A stretch of DNA of 9,213 nt from the NCBI GenBank assembly GCA_900770325.1, contig CAAGKE010000020.1, positions 1 to 9,213 of the forward strand, given 5' to 3'. Source of the DNA: Lachnospiraceae bacterium (GTDB lineage Bacteria; Bacillota; Clostridia; Lachnospirales; Lachnospiraceae). A model generated the notes under the pieces. It searched no databases. It saw nothing but the letters and a program-made list of their open reading frames with translations, and had not been told where the DNA came from. This document shows, piece after piece, positions 1 to 3,733 of this stretch (positions are counted from its first letter, which is position 1; each line of letters begins with the position of its first letter). The position numbers and the translations under genes were made by a program.

Positions 1-38
1 AGGAATGGTATCAGATTCGAGTTCTGCGCTCTCCGCCA
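1..38 (+). tRNA. 3' end of a truncated tRNA, identity unknown
   Basis: The window opens inside a tRNA. A T-loop TTCGAGT is flanked by a T-stem (TCAGA/TCTGC, four of five pairs formed). Then come a 3' acceptor strand GCTCTCC, discriminator G at 35 and an encoded CCA at 36-38. The missing 5' acceptor strand should read close to GGAGAGC. G73 is compatible with Ser, Asp, Glu, Gln or Asn. The anticodon lies outside the window, so the amino acid cannot be named. It is the first visible member of a tandem array, three nt before tRNA-Phe. Confidence 0.8.
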
Positions 39-41
39 CAT

Positions 42-117
42 GGAACTGTAGCTCAGTTGGTAGAGCACCTGGTTGAAGCCCAGGGTGTCGTTGGTCCGAT
101 TCCAGCCGGTTCCACCA
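42..117 (+). tRNA. tRNA-Phe (GAA)
   Basis: A complete 76-nt cloverleaf. The acceptor GGAACTG pairs with CGGTTCC (one G-U). The D-stem is GCTC/GAGC with an AGTTGGTA loop. The anticodon stem CCTGG/CCAGG encloses TTGAAGC, placing GAA at 75-77. The T-stem is GTTGG/CCAGC, the discriminator is A114 and CCA is encoded at 115-117. The T-loop reads TCCGATT, so position 55, almost always U (pseudouridine), is C. The rest is canonical and the tRNA is probably functional, serving UUC/UUU codons. It sits in a phage tRNA array directly upstream of packaging genes. Confidence 0.93.
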
Positions 118-120
118 TAT

Positions 121-208
121 GGGTCAGTACGCTCAGTTGGCGAGAGCAGCGGTCCGTAAAACCGTGACATCAGAAACACCGTTGGTTCGATTCCAGCCCT
201 GCCCACCA
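121..208 (+). tRNA. tRNA-Tyr (GTA), non-canonical
   Basis: An 88-nt tRNA with a D-arm (GCTC/GAGC), an anticodon stem GCGGT/ACCGT enclosing CCGTAAA (anticodon GTA at 156-158), a 15-nt variable region as expected for the class II bacterial tRNA-Tyr, a T-arm GTTGG/CCAGC with loop TTCGATT, discriminator A and encoded CCA. Three oddities suggest a degenerate or unusual molecule. Position 33 is C instead of the near-universal U. The acceptor strands GGGTCAG and CCTGCCC pair fully only at the outer three to four positions unless T124 is bulged. The linker to the D-stem has one extra base. The variable arm forms no convincing helix. Tyr is the best reading from anticodon plus variable-region length; whether it is charged and used is uncertain. 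Confidence 0.75.
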
Positions 209-214
209 ACATAC

Positions 215-302
215 GCCGACTTGAAGCAGAACGGCTATTGCAGCGGTCCAGAAAACCGCAGCCCGCAAGGGTGTGGGGGTTCAAGTCCTCCAGTCGGCGC
301 CA
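215..302 (+). tRNA. class II tRNA, probably tRNA-Ser (AGA), non-canonical
   Basis: An 88-nt tRNA with a perfect acceptor GCCGACT/AGTCGGC, discriminator G and encoded CCA. The anticodon stem GCGGT/ACCGC encloses CCAGAAA, giving AGA at 250-252, a serine anticodon. The long variable arm folds as CCC-GCAA-GGG. The T-arm is GGGGG/CCTCC with loop TTCAAGT. G73 and the long variable arm fit Ser; leucine tRNAs normally have A73. Odd points: C at position 33, an A at the wobble position (rare in bacteria outside tRNA-Arg ACG), and two extra bases before a three-pair D-stem (GCA/TGC). It could be decayed, or a tRNA with altered decoding. A Leu(CAG) reading would need a shifted anticodon loop and is less likely. 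Confidence 0.7.
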
Positions 303-305
303 CAT

Positions 306-394
306 GGAGCGTTGCCCGAGCAGGTAAGGGGCCGGATTGCTAATCCGTGACCGGCGGCAACGTCGCAGAGGTTCGAATCCTCTACGCTCCGCCA
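306..394 (+). tRNA. tRNA-Ser (GCT)
   Basis: An 89-nt class II tRNA with canonical features: acceptor GGAGCGT/ACGCTCC, D-stem CCC/GGG, and anticodon loop TTGCTAA with GCT at 339-341 (reads AGC/AGU) and the normal U33. It also has a long variable arm, T-stem AGAGG/CCTCT with loop TTCGAAT, discriminator G and encoded CCA at 392-394. The anticodon stem CCGGA/TCCGT has one outer mismatch. It is the last tRNA of the array and ends 23 nt before the small terminase start. Confidence 0.93.
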
Positions 395-404
395 CATTTT
401 GGAA

Positions 405-417
405 GGGAGGCGGCAGT
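405..417 (+). promoter_or_regulatory. ribosome binding site that fixes the TerS start
   Basis: A GGGAGG sequence lies about eight nt before the ATG at 418. The same frame is open further upstream, into the tRNA array, but only this ATG has an SD and lies outside the tRNA genes. The N-terminus is therefore placed at 418. Confidence 0.8.
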
Positions 418-810
418 ATGCCCGGGAAAAATGCAAATCGGAAATATGCGAATGCCGCAGCTCTTCAGGAGAAATGCGACGAGTATTTTGCACAGTGCGA
501 CGAGGAAGGGAAGCTGTACGGCGAGGCCGGACTTGCGCTCCACCTTGGCGTAATGCTTGCCACGCTGCGGAAGTGGTATGACGGAACAGACTGCCCGGAC
601 CTTCAGGAAACGGTGCAGATGGCATATCTGCGTATCCAGTCCCAGACGGAAAGTGACCCTGCCTACATGATGAAGGGCATGGTCACAAAGGCAATTTTCC
701 TGATGAAGCAGCCGCGTCTTGGCGGCTATCAGGACAAAATCGAGGCAAAGACGGACATTTCCGTCAATGTCAAGATGGGCAGCAACGTGGACGAATCGGA
801 CTTCAAGTAA
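418..810 (+). CDS. terminase small subunit (P22 gp3-like DNA packaging protein)
   Basis: A 130-residue protein. Small terminases bind the phage pac/cos site as ring oligomers and hand DNA to the large subunit. The layout resembles P22 gp3: an N-terminal helix with an L-x-E-K-C-D-E-Y-F pattern (residues 16-24), then a helix-turn-helix-like stretch (about 33-56, ending R-K-W-Y-D), a helical centre (60-100), and an L-G-G-Y-Q-D-K segment (101-107) before a short polar tail. P22 gp3 is somewhat longer (about 162 residues), mostly at its ends. The gene follows the tRNA array by 23 nt and precedes a small membrane-protein gene by 11 nt. The large subunit is 2.9 kb downstream rather than adjacent. 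The family assignment rests on pattern similarity and position and was not checked by a search. Confidence 0.8.
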   Translation: MPGKNANRKYANAAALQEKCDEYFAQCDEEGKLYGEAGLALHLGVMLATLRKWYDGTDCPDLQETVQMAYLRIQSQTESDPAYMMKGMVTKAIFLMKQPRLGGYQDKIEAKTDISVNVKMGSNVDESDFK

Positions 811-821
811 CGGAGGATGGC

Positions 822-1070
822 ATGACTGAATTGCTGCTTTGTGTCAATATCGTCGTTCTGCTTATGCTGGGCGCCGTGAATATGACCCTATACATCCGCG
901 TGACCCGCAGTGATCGGGAGCGAAAAGCGGATGATAAGGTACAGGAAGCCATGGACGAGGCTGCGGAGGCGGAAGCCCGCCGGAGCCGGGACATGGACGA
1001 GGGATTTGACAATGTTATGAGCTACTCGGTGAAGCTGGGTCACGGAAAGACCACCGGGGGTGAACCCTGA
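822..1070 (+). CDS. small single-pass membrane protein of unknown function
   Basis: An 82-residue protein. Residues 4-26 form one strongly hydrophobic helix (leucine, valine, isoleucine rich). A basic stretch follows (R-V-T-R-S-D-R-E-R-K), consistent with an N-out, C-in topology. Residues 37-60 are a highly charged, probably helical segment. The C-terminal part carries G-F-D-N-V-M-S-Y-S, which looks conserved rather than random, and I recall similar endings in other Firmicutes phage small proteins. I do not recognise a named family. A good SD (GGAGGA) precedes the ATG, and the stop codon shares one base with the next start (TGATG), so the two are translationally coupled. The membrane anchor is odd among head genes: a role in tethering packaging to the membrane, or in DNA entry, is possible but not shown. 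Confidence 0.75.
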   Translation: MTELLLCVNIVVLLMLGAVNMTLYIRVTRSDRERKADDKVQEAMDEAAEAEARRSRDMDEGFDNVMSYSVKLGHGKTTGGEP

Positions 1071-1528
1071 TGCTGAATACTGTACAGGATATTTTCGACA
1101 TTGCGATCCGGCTCATTGACGCCCAGAACGAATCCACCGGCTCCACCAAAACGGCGGACACGAAGGAATATGAGCTTCGGACGCCATCTTTGCTGAACAG
1201 CATCCTTGACCGGGCATATCCGGCAAGCGATACCTATGCGGCGGCGCAGGAGGCGGCTGGACCCGGAAAGCGCCCTGTTTGCCAAAAGGTATCTGCAATG
1301 GCTGACACCGTGGATATGGACGAGCGGCTATGCACCGGCGTTCTCCCGTATGGTCTTGCCGGACTTCTTCTGACGGAGGAAAACCCGACGCTGGCAGAGT
1401 TCTTCTGGCAGACATTTCTTGAACAGCTGGACGCCGCAATGCGAAGTCTGCCGTCTGAAATCGGCGATATTGAAGACGTGTACGGCGGTTTCGGCGGAAT
1501 TGAGTACGGGAGATTCAGCCAATGGTGA
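1070..1528 (+). CDS. putative head-tail adaptor-like protein
   Basis: A 152-residue, mainly helical protein. The start overlaps the previous stop by one base, with a G-rich SD about ten nt upstream. Residues 1-20 and 38-50 (T-P-S-L-L-N-S-I-L-D-R-A-Y) and the segment around 85-125 (a short D-M-D-E-R-L start, then Y-G-L-A-G-L-L-L-T-E-E-N-P-T-L-A and F-F-W-Q-T-F) follow the pattern of phage connector/adaptor proteins. Those proteins are small helical bundles that form a ring under the portal. The glycine- and aromatic-rich C-terminus (about 133-152, ending R-F-S-Q-W) could be the extended tail that such proteins dock onto the portal. The similarity is structural in style, not a firm match, and the position between the small terminase and scaffold is unusual for an adaptor. 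An unrelated head-assembly factor is the alternative. Confidence 0.5.
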   Translation: MLNTVQDIFDIAIRLIDAQNESTGSTKTADTKEYELRTPSLLNSILDRAYPASDTYAAAQEAAGPGKRPVCQKVSAMADTVDMDERLCTGVLPYGLAGLLLTEENPTLAEFFWQTFLEQLDAAMRSLPSEIGDIEDVYGGFGGIEYGRFSQW

Positions 1529-1710
1529 CAGATGGTTGGTATCTCTGCCCAGTCTGCGGAAAGCGGCTTTTGAAGGTCCTGCCGGATTCCATCATGTGCA
1601 ACATGCCGGTGTGGTGCCGACCATGCAATGTTGAATGGTTTCCTACCATTTTTAACGGGCAGGAGCTTGGGGACGATGATCCATTCCCCCTGTATGCAAC
1701 AGATAAATGA
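1522..1710 (+). CDS. small zinc-ribbon protein, cysteine-rich KTR-like
   Basis: A 62-residue protein with two CxxC knuckles: C-P-V-C-G near residues 9-13 and C-R-P-C near 32-35. About 20 residues with basic and hydrophobic positions lie between them, and an additional Cys sits at about residue 26. The order W-x-x-C-P-V-C-G, then K-R, then P-x-W-C-x-x-C resembles the 'cysteine-rich KTR' family and Com-like zinc-binding proteins of mobile elements, whose function is poorly known. Four cysteines suffice to bind one zinc ion. The start ATG lies inside the end of the previous gene (ATGGTGA overlap), which implies translational coupling. The acidic C-terminal tail is not part of the ribbon. It may bind RNA or DNA, or regulate translation as Mu Com does, but that is inference. 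Confidence 0.75.
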   Translation: MVTDGWYLCPVCGKRLLKVLPDSIMCNMPVWCRPCNVEWFPTIFNGQELGDDDPFPLYATDK

Positions 1711-1731
1711 ATACCGTACCCTGAGAGCAGT

Positions 1732-1792
1732 AGTGCCATGGGCTTGAAACGTTGGATTTCCAGCGTTTTCAGCTCATGGCACTTTTGTTTTT
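1732..1792 (+). terminator. long-stem intrinsic terminator
   Basis: The arms 1732-1755 and 1760-1783 form a 24-position stem with a four-base ATTT loop. Two pairs are G-U and one is a U-C mismatch. A run TTTGTTTTT follows directly. It lies 21 nt after the zinc-ribbon gene and before the scaffold leader. The stem is much longer than a usual terminator, so it could also be an RNase III type processing site. With the U-tract, termination is the simplest reading. Confidence 0.85.
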
Positions 1793-1800
1793 GTCATTTT

Positions 1801-1849
1801 CCGGGATAGACCAGCCCGGAGGAAATATGCGCCGGGCAGACCAGCCCGG
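1801..1849 (+). repeat. two tandem near-identical hairpins in the scaffold leader
   Basis: CCGGG (1801-1805) pairs with CCCGG (1815-1819), and CCGGG (1832-1836) pairs with CCCGG (1845-1849). The loops differ in length by one base and share AGACCAG. The 12-nt string AGACCAGCCCGG recurs exactly 30 nt apart (1808, 1838). The first hairpin is followed by GGAGGA and an ATG at 1827, the second by AGAGG and the real scaffold ATG at 1864. This looks like a duplicated 5' leader. It may stabilise the mRNA 5' end generated downstream of the terminator, or bind a protein. Confidence 0.7.
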
Positions 1850-1863
1850 GGAAAGAGGCAGTT

Positions 1864-2787
1864 ATGGAGAACGAGAGCCAGATCACCCAGGAGACCCCCG
1901 AGACCACGGACGGATTTCTGGATGGATGGGGCGAGCAGGATTCCGAAAGCACGGCGGATACGCAGAGCGAGACCACGCCCGCGCAGGAGCAGGTGCAGAC
2001 GGATTCCGGCAGCCAGCAGGAGACCCCCGCAGAGGGTCAGGGCGAAGCAGGAAGCCAGACGCAGCCGGAGACCACCGGCGGGGATGCTGGCGGCGAAAAC
2101 GCCCAGCAGCAGGCAGAGACACAGCCCAAGGCGGACGCGCCGAAGATGTGGACTTTGCGGCACATGGATGAAGTGCGGCAGGTCGGCGAGGCCGACATGG
2201 TAGTCCTTGCCCAGAAGGGCCTTGACTATGACCGCATCCGTGGGAAGTACGACGAGAGCAAGCCTGTGATGGAGCTGTTTGGCAGCTTTGCAAAGCAGGC
2301 CGGAATGAGCATCCCGGACTATGTTTCCTTCATCCGAACCCAGGCCAAGCAGGCCAGCGGCATGAGTGAGGCGGAAGCCCGCCGGACCGTTGAGCTGGAG
2401 GACCGGGAAGCAGCTGTTTCCGCAAAAGAAGCGGTTGAGGCCCAGCGCCAGAACGGCGCAAATCAGGCGGCACAGGCACGGGCAGCCGCCGAGGCCCGCA
2501 GAAATGCGGACATCGCCGAATTTCAGAGATTATTCCCCGACGCAGCGAAGGACCCAAAGGCAATCCCCCAGGAGGTATGGGCTGCTGTGCGAAGCGGCAT
2601 GAGCCTTGTTTCCGCGTACTCCAAGTACGCCGTTGACCAGGCAAACGCTGCCAGGCAGGCAGCGGAGCAGAAAGCCGCCGCATCTGCGCAGAACCAGCAG
2701 AACGCCTCCCGCTCCACGGGCAGTATGCAGTCTGCAGGTGAACCCATGGTGAGCAAGGACCCGTTCATGGAGGGCTGGGATTCCTGA
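1864..2787 (+). CDS. putative capsid scaffolding protein
   Basis: A 307-residue, highly charged protein immediately before the capsid gene, where scaffolding genes normally lie. Residues 1-90 are a low-complexity Q/E/T/G-rich disordered region. About 92-150 form a folded segment (W-T-L-R-H-M-D-E-V-R, then A-Q-K-G-L-D-Y-D-R-I and K-Q-A-G-M-S). About 160-225 are strongly helical and charged and likely coiled coil. An F-Q-R-L-F-P-D segment and an Ala/Gln-rich helix follow. The protein ends in D-P-F-M-E-G-W-D-S, and a near copy (D-G-F-L-D-G-W) occurs at residues 16-22. Scaffolds often bind coat protein through a short terminal segment. The SD AGAGG lies five nt before the ATG. The assignment rests on position, composition and similarity to Firmicutes phage scaffold-like proteins. 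No protease motif is visible. Confidence 0.72.
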   Translation: MENESQITQETPETTDGFLDGWGEQDSESTADTQSETTPAQEQVQTDSGSQQETPAEGQGEAGSQTQPETTGGDAGGENAQQQAETQPKADAPKMWTLRHMDEVRQVGEADMVVLAQKGLDYDRIRGKYDESKPVMELFGSFAKQAGMSIPDYVSFIRTQAKQASGMSEAEARRTVELEDREAAVSAKEAVEAQRQNGANQAAQARAAAEARRNADIAEFQRLFPDAAKDPKAIPQEVWAAVRSGMSLVSAYSKYAVDQANAARQAAEQKAAASAQNQQNASRSTGSMQSAGEPMVSKDPFMEGWDS

Positions 2788-2794
2788 TAAGATT

Positions 2795-2830
2795 CTCCTC
2801 TGCGTCGCAGAACTGAGGAGGATAGGAAAG
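2795..2830 (+). promoter_or_regulatory. foldable SD region before the capsid gene
   Basis: CTCCTC (2795-2800) can pair with GAGGAG (2815-2820), which contains an SD-like sequence. A competing inner hairpin is TCTGC (2799-2803) with GCAGA (2807-2811) and a GTC loop; with CTCC/GGAG outside it, one longer hairpin results. A second SD, AGGA at 2824-2827, stays free, seven nt from the capsid ATG at 2835. The structure could tune capsid translation or protect the transcript. That is inferred. Confidence 0.5.
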
Positions 2831-2834
2831 CACT

Positions 2835-3665
2835 ATGGCTATCAATTACACCACCAAGTATGCAAGCAAGATCGCTGAGCGGTTCAAGCTGGGTTCCCTG
2901 ACTGATTCCGCCTGCGGCCATGATTACAGCTTTGTCGGCGCAAAGACCATCAAGGTTTACAGCGTTGACACTGTTGCGCTGAACAACTTTGACCGCACTG
3001 CCGGTTCCAACCGTTTCGGCGCCGTCGCTAACCTGGGAGACACCGTTCAGGAGATGACCTGCACCCAGGACAAGGGTTTCACCTTTGCTATTGATGCCGG
3101 TGACATGAGCGACCAGGCCATCGACAAGGCCGCCGGTAAGGCTCTGCGGCGCGAGATCGACGAGGTTATCAACCCCACCATGGACAAGTACCGCCTGGAT
3201 GCGTGGGCCAAGGGCGCCGGTAACATCTACACGCCCTCTGCCGCTCCCAGCAAGAACACCATTCTTGGCTGCCTGATCGACGCCAATGCCATGGCTACCG
3301 AGGACCTGGTTCCCACCGAGAATCGGACCATCTTCATTAGCGTTGACTGGTTCAAGCTGCTGGTTCAGGCAGACGCCATCCTGGCTATCGACAGCCTGGG
3401 CGCAAAGGCCGTCTCCAAGGGCGCCGTCGGTCTGGTTGACAACTGCGTTGTCAAGCCCGTTCCCACCAGCTGGATGCCTGAAGGTGTCGGCGCTCTTATC
3501 AAGTATAAGGGCTGCACGGTTGACCCTGTGAAGCTCCAGAACTACGACGTTCTGACCAAGGTCCAGGGCTTTGACGGTCCCGTTGTCCAGGGCCGCGTCT
3601 ATTACGACGCATTTGTCCTGGATGCCAAGAAGGACGGCATTGTCGCCTGCAAGATCCCTGGCTAA
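2835..3665 (+). CDS. major capsid protein (HK97-fold type)
   Basis: A 276-residue protein. The order of segments matches HK97-fold coat proteins of Firmicutes phages: an N-terminal arm (1-40), a flexible strand/E-loop region rich in T, D and G (about 45-85), and the long spine helix starting D-M-S-D-Q-A and running through A-A-G-K-A-L-R-R-E-I-D-E (about 90-122). The A/P-domain follows, with a helix I-F-I-S-V-D-W-F-K-L-L (about 166-177), and then a C-terminal strand pair containing G-R-V-Y-Y-D-A-F-V-L-D (253-263). I see no N-terminal protease-cleaved delta domain, consistent with a separate scaffold gene. Codons tend to end in C or G more than in the neighbours, as in highly expressed genes. 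A terminator follows 11 nt after the stop. Confidence 0.88.
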   Translation: MAINYTTKYASKIAERFKLGSLTDSACGHDYSFVGAKTIKVYSVDTVALNNFDRTAGSNRFGAVANLGDTVQEMTCTQDKGFTFAIDAGDMSDQAIDKAAGKALRREIDEVINPTMDKYRLDAWAKGAGNIYTPSAAPSKNTILGCLIDANAMATEDLVPTENRTIFISVDWFKLLVQADAILAIDSLGAKAVSKGAVGLVDNCVVKPVPTSWMPEGVGALIKYKGCTVDPVKLQNYDVLTKVQGFDGPVVQGRVYYDAFVLDAKKDGIVACKIPG

Positions 3666-3676
3666 TGGAGAAACAT

Positions 3677-3701
3677 GAGGCCCCCGCAAGGGGGCCTCTT
3701 T
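3677..3701 (+). terminator. intrinsic terminator after the capsid gene
   Basis: GAGGCCCCC (3677-3685) and GGGGGCCTC (3690-3698) form a perfect nine-pair stem closed by a GCAA tetraloop, followed by TTT. The stem is strong but the U-tract is short, so partial termination is likely. That would lower expression of the terminase, nozzle and portal genes relative to the capsid gene while still letting them be transcribed. Confidence 0.85.
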
Positions 3702-3733
3702 CCAAATCATGAGATACCCGGAAAGGTGAGCAC

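Noticed and set aside
154..160. Suppressor tRNA or recoded stop codon in the array
   Set aside because: None of the readable anticodons (GAA, GTA, AGA, GCT) pairs with a stop codon, and no gene here needs an in-frame stop read through.
119..343. Small plus-strand frames across the tRNA array
   Set aside because: They lie within tRNA genes and have no RBS.
1784..1810. Possible promoter TTGTTT with GATAGA between the long terminator and the scaffold
   Set aside because: The spacing is about 14 nt and the -10 match is weak; the T-rich -35 candidate is the terminator U-tract.
1801..1849. CRISPR-like repeat
   Set aside because: There are only two short copies, each forming its own hairpin 30 nt apart, without spacer-repeat structure or cas genes.
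1827..2171. Plus-strand frame opening at the first duplicated SD/ATG and overlapping the scaffold gene (114 codons)
   Set aside because: The product is Arg/Gly/Asp-rich, as expected from a GC-rich shifted frame. The start may act as a decoy but a real protein is not supported.
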